The notes under the pieces are model-generated. The model searched no databases, had not been told where the DNA came from, and saw nothing but the letters and a program-made list of their open reading frames with translations. From positions 1,674,001 to 1,738,000 of the forward strand of contig NZ_JAMQYE010000001.1 of assembly GCF_023721795.1 (NCBI RefSeq): DNA of 64,000 nt, written 5' to 3'. The first letter of the stretch is position 1, and every line of letters starts with the position of its first letter. The stretch comes from Zeimonas sediminis. Lineage in GTDB: Bacteria; Pseudomonadota; Gammaproteobacteria; Burkholderiales; Burkholderiaceae_E. Below, in pieces: positions 33,839 through 42,586 of the stretch. The position numbers and the translations under genes are program-made.

Positions 33839-34613
33839 TCGTCGCCTCCTCGGTTTCAGCCTCGCCGAAATAGGCGGCCAGGACACGGGGATCGTTGATG
33901 ACTTCGGCCGAGGGGCCGTCGGCGATCTTCTCGCCGTGATCGAGGGCGATCACTCGCTGGCAAAGCCCGGTGACCATTCGCACGTCATGCTCGACCAGCG
34001 CAATCGTCACGCCTTCCTCGTGAACCGATTGGATCAACTCGCGCAACTCGCCGCGCTCGGCGGGATTCAAGCCGGCCGCCGGTTCATCGAGGAGCAGGAG
34101 ACGAGGCTGCAAGGCGAGCGCCCTCGCAATCTCGAGCCGATTCTGTGCGCCGTACGGCAGGTCCTTGGCAGCAACATCTCCCCAATCGGAGAGTTGGACC
34201 CGCTCGAGGCACTCCCGTGCCAGCTCCAGGGCAGCAGCCGAGGCCGCGCGCGAAGAGGAAAGCCCGAAGACGTCGCCGGCGGCCGATCCTCCGCGGCCCT
34301 TCATCGCGGCGACCAGGACGTTTTCCAGCACGGTCATCGACCCGAAAAGCCGCTTGTTCTGGAATGTCCGAACGAGGCCGTGTCGAACGATGCCGGCGGC
34401 GCCCAGTCTCTCGATCCTCGCGCCGCCGAACGCGATGCGCCCCTGGTCACAGCGATAGATGCCGGACAGGACATTGAACAGCGTGCTCTTTCCGGAGCCG
34501 TTCGGGCCGATGATGCCAACGAGCTCGCCCTCGGCGATCTCGAGGTCGACATCCACCAACGCGCGCACGCCCCGGAAAGCCAGGCTCAACTTCGAAGCCT
34601 CGAGAAGCTTCAT
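33825..34613 (-). CDS. livG: Branched-chain amino acid-type ABC transporter ATP-binding protein LivG
   Basis: A 262-residue ATPase. Walker A is GPNGSGKST, the Q-loop region RTFQNKRLF, and Walker B LLLLDEPAAGLNP. The ABC signature is unusual: where LSYGQQ is expected it reads LPYGAQNRLEIARAL. The start ATG overlaps the TGA of livM (ATGA), and its own end overlaps the livF start by 14 bases, so the four genes are tightly coupled. Confidence 0.92.
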   Translation of the reverse strand: MKLLEASKLSLAFRGVRALVDVDLEIAEGELVGIIGPNGSGKSTLFNVLSGIYRCDQGRIAFGGARIERLGAAGIVRHGLVRTFQNKRLFGSMTVLENVLVAAMKGRGGSAAGDVFGLSSSRAASAAALELARECLERVQLSDWGDVAAKDLPYGAQNRLEIARALALQPRLLLLDEPAAGLNPAERGELRELIQSVHEEGVTIALVEHDVRMVTGLCQRVIALDHGEKIADGPSAEVINDPRVLAAYFGEAETEEATSAER

Positions 34614-35572
34614 TGCGTCCCCTCCCCGGCCTGCGCCTTCGTACCCCGCCGCTGAACGAGCGTCAGAATGCCTTTCGGGAAGTACATCATCCCGAGCAGC
34701 AGGATCAGGCCGTAGACGATCATCCGGAACTCGCCGAAGGGCCTGAGGTATTCCGTCGCGGACTCGAGCACGGCGGTGGCGAAGATCATGCCTTCGAGCG
34801 AACGATAGCCGCCGAACATGCTCATCACGAGGAAGAGGACGGACGGCTCGAGGCCGAACATGTCCGGATGGATGTAGCGGACGTAGTGGGCATAGAGGAA
34901 TCCTCCCGCCCCCGCCCATGCCGCGGACAAGGCCAAGGCCGTGACCTTGGCCCGGTTGACGTCGACCGCGACGGACGAGGCGGCCAGCTGGTCGTCGCTC
35001 AGGGCGCGCAGGAACAGCCCGAGCCGGCTGGCGATGATCCGCTTGGCCAGCACGTAGGAAACGGCGGCGAACGCCAGCGCCAGGAAGTAGAACTGATGAG
35101 TCGTCTCGAAAGCGTGGCCGCCGATGCTCACTGGCGGGATCGACCTGACCCCCTGCGGGCCGTTCGTCAGATCGATCCAGTTCATCAGGACGATCCAGAC
35201 GATCTGCTGGATTCCGATCGTGGCCATCACGAAGTAGAGGCCCGCGAGGCGGACCGCAGCCCCGCCGAGCGTAACTGCGAGCAGCACAGTCACCAGGATC
35301 GCCGGCGCGAGTGTCGCGATCGGGCTCCAGCCAAAGCCCGTCGTGAGGAGCGCCGTCGTGTACGCGCCGACCCCGAAGAGCGCCCCCTGTGCAAGAGACA
35401 CCCGCCCGGTGAATCCGGTGAGGAAGCCGAGCCCGATCACCGGCAGCGTGTAGATGAAGACGAAGTTGACGATGTGGACGACGTACTGCGGCGCAAAGGC
35501 CGGCAACACGGCAAGAGCCAGCAGCGCGAGCAGCGCCAACGACCAGCGCTTGTACGGTCTTTTCACCTTCAC
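34610..35572 (-). CDS. livM: ABC transporter permease LivM
   Basis: A 320-residue inner-membrane permease with about ten helices. GRVSLAQGALFGVGAYTTAL (about residues 55-74) is the LivM signature. Start is a GTG at 35572 overlapping the TGA of livH (GTGA); another GTG follows two codons later. Forms the channel with LivH. Confidence 0.92.
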   Translation of the reverse strand: MKVKRPYKRWSLALLALLALAVLPAFAPQYVVHIVNFVFIYTLPVIGLGFLTGFTGRVSLAQGALFGVGAYTTALLTTGFGWSPIATLAPAILVTVLLAVTLGGAAVRLAGLYFVMATIGIQQIVWIVLMNWIDLTNGPQGVRSIPPVSIGGHAFETTHQFYFLALAFAAVSYVLAKRIIASRLGLFLRALSDDQLAASSVAVDVNRAKVTALALSAAWAGAGGFLYAHYVRYIHPDMFGLEPSVLFLVMSMFGGYRSLEGMIFATAVLESATEYLRPFGEFRMIVYGLILLLGMMYFPKGILTLVQRRGTKAQAGEGTQ

Positions 35573-36432
35573 ACCTTGATCGGAGTCTCGCGCCCGAGGA
35601 GCCCCGTGGGCCGCCAGACGAGCATGATCAGCAGAATGACGAAGGCGACCAGATCCTTGTATGCGGACGAGACATAGCCCCCCGCGAGATTCTCCAGGAC
35701 GCCGATCACGACTCCGCCGAGGATCGTCCCGGCAACGCTGTTGATTCCACCGAAGACGGCCGCGGAGAAGGCCTTCAGGCCGACCATGTCCCCCATGTCG
35801 AAGGCGACGAAGTAGAGCGGTCCGATCAGGACTCCAGCCATGGCCGCGACAGCGAAGCTCAGGCCGAAGGTCGCCCCGATCGCCCGCGTCACGTTCACGC
35901 CCACCGCTCCGGCGATTTCGGCGTCGGAGGCAACCGAGCGCAGCGCCCGGCCGGCGCGGGTGTAGCTGAACATGACGTGCAGCAGCGCAACGAAGACAAC
36001 AGTGCACCCGACGACCCAGAGACTGGCCTCCGGGACGCGGGCCGTCCCGATCTCCACGATCGCCGTCCCGAACACCTTCGGAAAGGGCACCGGCTCGGGG
36101 AAGAAGACGCGCACCCCGTTCATCAGGATGATCCCCAAGCCGATCGAGCCGACGATGAACACCTCGTGGTTGTGATAGAGGCGCCGGAACACGACGCGCT
36201 CCAGGATCATCCCGAGAACGAAGGCCACCGCCCCGACCGCGACCAGCAGCAACGGGGCGGGCAGCGGCACACGCTCGGCGATCACCAGCCCCAGGAATGC
36301 CCCGGCCATGAAGACGTGGCCCTGCGCGAAGTTCACCATCCGCAGCGTGCGGTAGACGAGCGTGAACCCCAGGCCGACGACCGCATAAATGCAGCCGGTG
36401 GCGAATCCGCCGATGACGAGTTGCTCGAACAT
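35569..36432 (-). CDS. livH: ABC transporter permease LivH
   Basis: A 287-residue inner-membrane permease. GCIYAVVGLGFTLVYRTLRM followed by NFAQGHVFMAGAFLGL is the conserved LivH N-terminus, with about eight helices. ATG at 36432, 18 bases after the stop of the receptor gene livK. Forms the channel with LivM. Confidence 0.93.
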   Translation of the reverse strand: MFEQLVIGGFATGCIYAVVGLGFTLVYRTLRMVNFAQGHVFMAGAFLGLVIAERVPLPAPLLLVAVGAVAFVLGMILERVVFRRLYHNHEVFIVGSIGLGIILMNGVRVFFPEPVPFPKVFGTAIVEIGTARVPEASLWVVGCTVVFVALLHVMFSYTRAGRALRSVASDAEIAGAVGVNVTRAIGATFGLSFAVAAMAGVLIGPLYFVAFDMGDMVGLKAFSAAVFGGINSVAGTILGGVVIGVLENLAGGYVSSAYKDLVAFVILLIMLVWRPTGLLGRETPIKV

Positions 36433-36450
36433 GGCCGCCCCTTGCCAGGC

Positions 36451-37581
36451 TCACTGACCCTTGAAGGCCTGGAAGGCGCCGCCGCGCACCTCGACCAGGA
36501 CCGACTGCTGGATCAGCTGACCGGTCTTGTCGAAATGGGCCTCACCGGGCACGCTGAAGATCTTGCCCTTCCAGCCCGAGAAGCACTGGCGCAGCTTCTC
36601 CTTGTCGGTGCCGGCGGCTTCCAGGCAGGGAACCGCGATGAACTTGATGGCCCGGTACTCCCATGCCGCCAGCACGGGGCGCGGCGGCTGGGAGCCGCCG
36701 CTGAACTCCTTGACATATCGCTCGGCCCAGGCCTTGGCTTCGGGATCGACGTCCTCGTGGAAGTAGGTCGTGAACACGGTCCCTTCCGAGGCCTTCGGCG
36801 CCAGCGTCATCAGGTTCTCGTTGGCGAGTCCGCCCGTGCCGATGAAGCGCGCCTTGATGCCGAGGTCGCGCGCCTGGTTCATGATCGCCGGCGCCGCGGG
36901 GATGGTCCCGAACACCGCGACGCCATCCGGGTTCGCCTCGCGGATGCGGCTCAGCTGTGCGGTGAAGTCCTTGTCGGCGCTCTGGTAGGAAACCACGCTG
37001 ACCGGATCGACGCCGAGCTTCTTGAGGTTCTCGACGAAGACGTCGCGATTCCCGACTCCATAGTCGTTGGCGTCGTGGATGATCGCTATCCGCTTCATGC
37101 CGAGTCGCTTGACCGCGGCGTCGGCGATCTGCTCGGCCTGCACTGCGTCGGTGAAGATCACGCGGAACGTCCACTTGTTCTTCTCGGTCGTGATCTTCGG
37201 GTTGGTCGCTCCGACGACGATGTACGGGATTCCCGCGCGCTCGGCGACTTCCATGTTCGCGAGCACCTGAGAGCTGCCCCAGCCGCCGACGATCAGGTCG
37301 ACTCCCTCGCTCGAGAGCCGCTGCATGGCGGTGACCGACTGCGCCGGATTGCTCGCGTCGTCGACGACGACCAGCGAGATCTTGCGACCCTTGACCCCGC
37401 CGGCGGCGTTGATCTCCTTGACCGCCATCTCGGCGCCCTGGCGGATGCCGATGCCGTAGGACGTCCCCGGCCCGGACATTCCCGCGATGACGCCCATCTT
37501 GATGTCCTGGGCCTGGGCGGACGTCGCGCTCGCAAGGACTGCGGCCGCCGACAAGGTGGTGAGTAGTGTTCCGATCTTCAT
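36451..37581 (-). CDS. livK: ABC transporter substrate-binding protein, LivK-like
   Basis: A 376-residue periplasmic receptor. Signal peptide residues 1-24 end SAQAQD; the mature start IKMGVIAGMSGPGTSYGIGI is typical of the type-1 periplasmic binding fold of the HAAT family. FGTIPAAPAIMNQARDLG and a pair of Cys are further support. The start at 37581 has GGGAGCGAGAG. An intrinsic terminator just upstream separates it from hyuB, so it probably has its own promoter or depends on read-through. Ligand unknown, perhaps a cyclic amide acid in this context. Confidence 0.92.
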   Translation of the reverse strand: MKIGTLLTTLSAAAVLASATSAQAQDIKMGVIAGMSGPGTSYGIGIRQGAEMAVKEINAAGGVKGRKISLVVVDDASNPAQSVTAMQRLSSEGVDLIVGGWGSSQVLANMEVAERAGIPYIVVGATNPKITTEKNKWTFRVIFTDAVQAEQIADAAVKRLGMKRIAIIHDANDYGVGNRDVFVENLKKLGVDPVSVVSYQSADKDFTAQLSRIREANPDGVAVFGTIPAAPAIMNQARDLGIKARFIGTGGLANENLMTLAPKASEGTVFTTYFHEDVDPEAKAWAERYVKEFSGGSQPPRPVLAAWEYRAIKFIAVPCLEAAGTDKEKLRQCFSGWKGKIFSVPGEAHFDKTGQLIQQSVLVEVRGGAFQAFKGQ

Positions 37582-37595
37582 CTCTCGCTCCCTTT

Positions 37596-37610
37596 GTGCC
37601 GAGACGGCAC
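37596..37610 (-). promoter_or_regulatory. Short perfect hairpin in the livK leader
   Basis: GTGCCG-TCT-CGGCAC (minus-strand reading) forms a perfect 6-base stem with a 3-base loop, 14 bases upstream of the livK start and just after the terminator T-run. It may protect or regulate the livK transcript. Confidence 0.45.
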
Positions 37611-37614
37611 GCTC

Positions 37615-37637
37615 AAAAAACGGCCCTTCCCGGGGCC
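37615..37637 (-). terminator. Intrinsic terminator between hyuB and livK
   Basis: On the minus strand GGCCC-CGGGAA-GGGCC-G is followed by six T. It lies 11 bases after the hyuB stop, the textbook layout for a Rho-independent terminator, and would cut or attenuate transcription from the upstream genes into livK. Confidence 0.8.
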
Positions 37638-37648
37638 ACGAGCGCAAC

Positions 37649-39295
37649 TCATGCGGACGTTGCGGTTCCGTAGTCCCGGGCAGCCTCCTCCTTCGATACG
37701 TAGCCTTCCGCGACGTCCGCTTCGATCGCCTCGATCGGGCGATCGCGCGGATCACCGAAGCCTCCACCCCCCGGCAACTCGAGCGTGATCTGCTCGCCAG
37801 GCCGGATGGTGGTCCTGCCCTTCGAAGGCAGGGGACGCCCGTCCTCGCCGCGCACGGCCCCGGGAGCGCCATCACGCCCGCCCTGGGTGCCGCGAGGCGC
37901 GAATCGCACCCGGTCGTACATGCCGGAGAGCGTTGCCGGGCCTTCCGACCTGACCTCGAAGCGGATCACCTGCCCGAGACCGCCCCGATGTCGTCCGGCC
38001 CCTCCAGAGTCCGGCCGCAACTCGCGCTGGCGAAGCACGACAGGCGACTCGGACTCGATCACTTCGGTGGCCACGTTCTGGATGCCGCTCGGGAACGAGG
38101 TCACCGACAGCCCGTCTTTCGTCCGGCGGGCCCCCATCCCTCCGCAGGAAAAGAACGCGAAGGAGAACGGCTCCTGCCCCGCCTTCATCCCCGATACCTG
38201 CGTGACCCACAGGCCGGCGGCGCTGTCGGCCGGAACCTTCTCCGGCAGCGCCTGCTCGAGGGCGCCGAATACCACGGTCGGCAGGAAGTGGCCGACGATG
38301 TGGCGGGCTGCGGTGGGCGCTGGATGAACGGGATTCAGCAGCGAGCCTCGCGGCGCCCGGACCTCGATCGGAAGGAAGCTTCCCTCGTTGTTCGGCACAT
38401 CCGGCGCGACGACGCACTTCACCGCATACGACGAATAGGCGGTCGTGTAGGCCAGCGGCACGTTGATCCCGCGATCGACGCTCGGATCGGTCCCGTCGAA
38501 ATCGACGACCAGGCGGTCGCCGTCCCGGAACACCGCCACCTGGATATGAAGCGGCTTCTCGAATCCGTCGTTCTCGCAGCCATAGTCGAACCGTCCGGCC
38601 GGGAAATCCCGGACGGCGGCCCGCACGGCCGCCTCCGACCTCGACACGATCTCGTCGGAAAGCGCCTCGATGTCGGCGAGTGCGAACTCGCCGAGCAGTT
38701 GGGCCAGTCTGCGGGCGGCCACCTCGCCGGCGGCCACCTGCGCGTAGAGATCGCCGATGACCTCCTTGGGCGTTCGCACGTTGGCCCGGATGAACCGGAA
38801 GACGTCCCGGTTCTCCTGCCCCCGCACCAGGAACTTGCAGAAGGGAACCTGAAGCCCCTCCTCGAACACGTTCCGCGCGTCGGCGGTCAGGCCGACGCCC
38901 CCCACGTCGACCATGTGGCAGCAACTCGCGAAGAAGCCGACGCACCGGCCCTCGTGGAAGGCGGGCGTGACGATGCACATGTCGTTGAGCTGTCCTGCGA
39001 GCTTGTAGGGATCGTTCGACAGCAGCACGTCGCCCGGCTCGATCGTGTCGAGCGGGAACTCCTCGAGGAAGAAGCGCATCCCCCTGGCCATCGTGTTCAC
39101 GTGGCCGGGCGTGCCGGTTCTCGCCTGGGCGACCATGCGGCCCCTGCGGTCGAAGATCGCGGCCGACAAGTCGCCCGCCTCGCGCACGATCGTCGAGAAA
39201 GCCGTGCGCATCAGCACCTGCGCCTGCTCTTCCGCGAGCGCGAGAAGCCGATTCCAGAGGATCTCCAGAAGGTACGGAGGGAAGTTGCTTGCCAT
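37649..39295 (-). CDS. hyuB: Hydantoinase B / oxoprolinase family protein
   Basis: A 548-residue subunit of the ATP-dependent hydantoinase/5-oxoprolinase family, whose two subunits open a cyclic amide such as 5-oxoproline, N-methylhydantoin or a lactam. Blocks RTAFSTIVREAGDLSAAIFD, GDVLLSNDPYKLAGQLNDM and a Gly-rich C-terminus (LELPGGGGFGDPRDR) fit HyuB. Follows hyuA by 19 bases. Which cyclic substrate is used cannot be told from sequence alone. Confidence 0.9.
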   Translation of the reverse strand: MASNFPPYLLEILWNRLLALAEEQAQVLMRTAFSTIVREAGDLSAAIFDRRGRMVAQARTGTPGHVNTMARGMRFFLEEFPLDTIEPGDVLLSNDPYKLAGQLNDMCIVTPAFHEGRCVGFFASCCHMVDVGGVGLTADARNVFEEGLQVPFCKFLVRGQENRDVFRFIRANVRTPKEVIGDLYAQVAAGEVAARRLAQLLGEFALADIEALSDEIVSRSEAAVRAAVRDFPAGRFDYGCENDGFEKPLHIQVAVFRDGDRLVVDFDGTDPSVDRGINVPLAYTTAYSSYAVKCVVAPDVPNNEGSFLPIEVRAPRGSLLNPVHPAPTAARHIVGHFLPTVVFGALEQALPEKVPADSAAGLWVTQVSGMKAGQEPFSFAFFSCGGMGARRTKDGLSVTSFPSGIQNVATEVIESESPVVLRQRELRPDSGGAGRHRGGLGQVIRFEVRSEGPATLSGMYDRVRFAPRGTQGGRDGAPGAVRGEDGRPLPSKGRTTIRPGEQITLELPGGGGFGDPRDRPIEAIEADVAEGYVSKEEAARDYGTATSA

Positions 39296-39314
39296 GGCCC
39301 GTTGCCCCTTTCCG

Positions 39315-41387
39315 TCAATGAACCAGGGTCACCTGGATGAGCCCGTCTTCACGCATCAGCGCGGTGGCATCCGGGCCGACCGTGACGGTCGCGTCGCCCA
39401 GCTCGATCAGCGCCGGCCCATGGATCGATTCCCCCGGCTCCATCGAAGGCCGGGGCACGACGAGCGTGTCCATGAACCCTCTGTCCGCGCCGAAGTAGAC
39501 CAGCCGGCGCGACCGCGAGGCCGCCTTACCCGCCGCGGCGCCGGCTCTCAAGGGCAGATCCGGAACGGGTCCGCGCGCGCTGGCGCGCCAGGTCACGAAG
39601 TCGATCGGGGCGTCCGGGCCCTTGACCGCGTTCAGGCGCTCGTACTCGGCACGGAAGCGATCGAGCACCTCTTCGGCCGACACGTCCGGCCAGTCGAGCC
39701 CTTCCAGATCCACCTGGACCTCGTGGCCCTGCCCGCGATAGCGCATGTCCACGGAGCGAACCGCAACGATCGCTTCCGGCGGCACCCCGGCGTCGCGCAC
39801 CTTGCGGCGGCAGTCCTCGATCATCTCGTCGAGGAAGGCGGCGATCTCGTCCCAGCGGGCCTCCGAGACGGGCACGCTCAGGCTTCGGGCCAGATCGAAC
39901 GAAACCGGCGCGCACAGCATCCCGAACGCGGAGCCCACGCCCGCCTGCCACGGCACGACCAGCTCGCGAAGCCTCAGCGCCTTCGCGACCCCATAGGCGT
40001 GAGTGGGCCCGGCGCCGCCGAACGCGACCATCGCGTAGTCGGCCGGGGTGCGGCCGTGCTCCAGCAGGTGAACGCGCGCCGCCGAGGCCATGTTCTCGTT
40101 CACGACCTGATGCATGCCCCACGCGGCCTCCTCGACGCTCAGCCCGAGGGGTTCGGCGAGGTGCTGCGCGATGGCCCGCCGCGCCGCCTCCCGGTCGAGG
40201 CGCATCTTGCCGCCGAGGAAGCTCTCGGTCCCGATGTAGCCGAGCACCACGTCGGCGTCCGTGACGGTGGGAAGCGATCCCCCCAGGCCGTAGCAGGCCG
40301 GGCCGGGCTCGGACTCCGCGCTGTCCGGGCCCACCTTCAGGAGGCCCAGGCGGTCGATTCGCGCGATGCTTCCGCCCCCCGCCCCGATCTCGATCATGTC
40401 CACGGCGGGTATCTGGACGGGCAGCCCGCTGCCGTGCTTGAACCGGTAGACGTGCGCCACCTCGAGCTTCCGAGCAACGATCGGAGCGCCGTCGTCGACG
40501 ATGAACGCCTTCGCCGTCGTGCCGCCCATGTCGAAGAAGAGCACCTTCTGCCGCTCGATCGCCCGCGCGATGTAGGCCGCTCCGATGGCCCCTGCCGCCG
40601 GGCCCGACTCGAGCAGCCGCACCGGGAACTGCGAGGCGGTCTCGGGAACCGCCGTCCCTCCGTTGGACTGCATCACGAGCAGGGCCCCGCGGACCTCCAT
40701 CCGCTCGAGCTTCTCCCGCAGGGCCCGCAGGTAGGGCTCGACGATCGGCGCCACGTAGGCGTTGATCGCCGTCGTGGACGCGCGCTCGTACTCACGGATC
40801 TCCGGCGCGACCTCGGACGACAGCGACACGTGCATGCCTGGGGCCATCTCCAGGATGAGGTCGCGAAGCGCGCGCTCGTGCACCGGGTTCCGGAAGGCGT
40901 GAAGCAGGCAGATCGCGATCGCGTCCACCCCGTCGGCGAGAAGCGCGGCAATCTCGGCCCGCGCTTGCGCGAGGTCGATCGGCGTCTCCACCGTTCCGTC
41001 GGCGAGCACGCGTTCCCGGACCGGACGGCGGAGATGCCGGGGTATGACCGGCTGCGGCTTATCGATGTCGAGATCGTAGAGATCGAACCGGTGTTCGGTG
41101 CCGATCTCGATCGCGTCGCGAAAGCCTTCCGTGACGAGCAGCGCCGCGCGCGCGCCGCGGCGCTGGATGAGCGCATTGGTGACGAGCGTGGTGCCGTGCA
41201 GGACGCGCGCGATCTGCTCCGCCCGCACCTCGCCAGTGGCTATGAGCTGCTCGATTCCACGCGAGACGCTGCTCGTCGGGTCGTCGTGATTCGTGAGGAC
41301 CTTCGCGGTCAGCGAACGCCCGGTCTCGACTTCGACCGCGAACAGGTCGGTGAAGGTGCCGCCGATATCGGTGCCGACGAAATACAT
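39315..41387 (-). CDS. hyuA: Hydantoinase A / oxoprolinase family protein
   Basis: A 690-residue ATP-binding subunit partnering HyuB. The N-terminus FVGTDIGGTFTDLFAVEVET is the phosphate-binding motif of the family; ARVLHGTTLVTNALIQRRGA and VLFFDMGGTTAKAFIVDDG are additional nucleotide-binding blocks. Together with HyuB it would phosphorylate and hydrolyse a cyclic amide. It lies 14 bases after the RidA-like gene in the same transcript. Confidence 0.92.
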   Translation of the reverse strand: MYFVGTDIGGTFTDLFAVEVETGRSLTAKVLTNHDDPTSSVSRGIEQLIATGEVRAEQIARVLHGTTLVTNALIQRRGARAALLVTEGFRDAIEIGTEHRFDLYDLDIDKPQPVIPRHLRRPVRERVLADGTVETPIDLAQARAEIAALLADGVDAIAICLLHAFRNPVHERALRDLILEMAPGMHVSLSSEVAPEIREYERASTTAINAYVAPIVEPYLRALREKLERMEVRGALLVMQSNGGTAVPETASQFPVRLLESGPAAGAIGAAYIARAIERQKVLFFDMGGTTAKAFIVDDGAPIVARKLEVAHVYRFKHGSGLPVQIPAVDMIEIGAGGGSIARIDRLGLLKVGPDSAESEPGPACYGLGGSLPTVTDADVVLGYIGTESFLGGKMRLDREAARRAIAQHLAEPLGLSVEEAAWGMHQVVNENMASAARVHLLEHGRTPADYAMVAFGGAGPTHAYGVAKALRLRELVVPWQAGVGSAFGMLCAPVSFDLARSLSVPVSEARWDEIAAFLDEMIEDCRRKVRDAGVPPEAIVAVRSVDMRYRGQGHEVQVDLEGLDWPDVSAEEVLDRFRAEYERLNAVKGPDAPIDFVTWRASARGPVPDLPLRAGAAAGKAASRSRRLVYFGADRGFMDTLVVPRPSMEPGESIHGPALIELGDATVTVGPDATALMREDGLIQVTLVH

Positions 41388-41401
41388 TGCAGGCCCGTCC
41401 G

Positions 41402-41815
41402 CTATGCGAGGGAGATCGCGCCGAGGCGCTGGGGATCGGCGGCGATGAGGTCGATCTCGACGTCGATGCCCCGAAGCCCTGCCTGGACCAGGGTCCGCGC
41501 GGGCAGCGGCGAAGGCACCAGTCGCTCGTAGATCCGATTGAATTCGGGGATGTTCGCGAGGTCGGTCAGGTAGACGGTGACCTTCACGATGTGCTCCAGG
41601 CCGAGCCCGGCAGCTCGCAGGATGGCCTGCGCGTTCGCGAAGGTCTGCTCGACCTGCGCGACGAAGCCGGCGTCGATCGGCTGGTTCGTGACGGGCGAGA
41701 GGGGCCCCTGACCGGACACGAAGACCAGCGGGCCGACGATCACCGCCTGGGGAAAGGGCCCGCGCCCCTTGGGCGCCTGGTCGGTGCTGACCGTTCGCTT
41801 GAGTTCAGGCCGCAT
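41402..41815 (-). CDS. RidA family protein
   Basis: A 137-residue RidA-superfamily protein. VGPLVFVSGQGPLSPVTNQP and KVTVYLTDLANIPEFNRIYE are the standard blocks, and PARTLVQAGL places the substrate-binding Arg in its normal position, unlike the RidA at 14.2 kb. The start overlaps the end of the GntR gene by 11 bases. It may remove enamine intermediates made in the hyu pathway. Confidence 0.9.
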   Translation of the reverse strand: MRPELKRTVSTDQAPKGRGPFPQAVIVGPLVFVSGQGPLSPVTNQPIDAGFVAQVEQTFANAQAILRAAGLGLEHIVKVTVYLTDLANIPEFNRIYERLVPSPLPARTLVQAGLRGIDVEIDLIAADPQRLGAISLA

Positions 41816-42476
41816 CTGCGACACCCTCGTCATCGGCCGGGACGGCCTCATAGGAGACGGCGATGTTCCCGATGTGCTGCCGCATCGCCTCGGCAGCCGC
41901 GTCGGGATCTCGCCGCTCCATCGCATCGAGCACGCGATCCATCTCGTGCAGCGACGCATCGACCCGGCCGGGCAGGACCGCGGTCGTGACCCGGACCCAG
42001 TGGATCTGGTCGCGCAGGTTCTGGAGGATCTGCGTGATCAGCGGGTTTCCCGCCACCCGGTAGACCAGACCGTGGAACAGGTCGTCGAGGTCGAGGAACT
42101 CGTCGAAATGCCCATCGACGCCCGAAGCCTTCAGGGATTCGAACTTCGCCCGCAGCAGCGCCAGTTCGTCGGGCGACACCCGCAGCGCCGCCACGCTTGC
42201 GGCGTGCGACTCCAGCAGGAGCCGCAACTCGCTCATGGCGGCGATCTCCTCCAGGGACAGTTTCCGGACGAAGGTCCCGCTCTGCGGCAGCACCCGCACC
42301 CAGCCATCCCGCTCGAGGCGCGCCAGCGCGCCCCGGATCGGCGACCGGCCGAGCCGGAGCTCTGCCGCAAGCTTCGTTTCGGAGAGCTTCTGTCCCGGTC
42401 GATACCGCAGTTCGAGGATCCCCTCCTTGATCTTGCGGTACGCCTCGGCGAGCCCCGTATGGGAGTGAGTCGTCAT
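41805..42476 (-). CDS. GntR-family (FCD) transcriptional regulator
   Basis: A 223-residue regulator. The winged helix LGRSPIRGALARLERDGWV sits at about residues 42-60; the FCD ligand-binding domain contains FLDLDDLFHGLVYRVAG. It heads the long minus-strand hyu-liv array and has a large palindrome right before its start codon, so it probably represses this array, itself and perhaps the divergent hydroxyacid dehydrogenase until an acid ligand appears. Confidence 0.9.
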   Translation of the reverse strand: MTTHSHTGLAEAYRKIKEGILELRYRPGQKLSETKLAAELRLGRSPIRGALARLERDGWVRVLPQSGTFVRKLSLEEIAAMSELRLLLESHAASVAALRVSPDELALLRAKFESLKASGVDGHFDEFLDLDDLFHGLVYRVAGNPLITQILQNLRDQIHWVRVTTAVLPGRVDASLHEMDRVLDAMERRDPDAAAEAMRQHIGNIAVSYEAVPADDEGVADAA

Positions 42477-42477
42477 C

Positions 42478-42503
42478 TGAGTGACTAGTTAACTAGTTAC
42501 TCA
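42478..42503. promoter_or_regulatory. Palindromic operator, likely GntR target
   Basis: TGAGTGACTAGTT (42478-42490) and AACTAGTTACTCA (42491-42503) form a 26-base inverted repeat with one mismatched pair; the central 14 bases ACTAGTTAACTAGT are a perfect palindrome. It lies one base upstream of the GntR start and 83 bases from the divergent dehydrogenase start. Confidence 0.8.
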
Positions 42504-42586
42504 GACTCTAGTATCCTTCGACAAACCGGTCAAGCAACATTTCTCCCCGAGAAACCCATCGCCGACCCACGCCGAGGCCCGACCCC

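Noticed and set aside
39045-41531. Long plus-strand frame opposite hyuA
   Set aside because: Shadow frame; HyuA motifs on the minus strand are complete and in family order.
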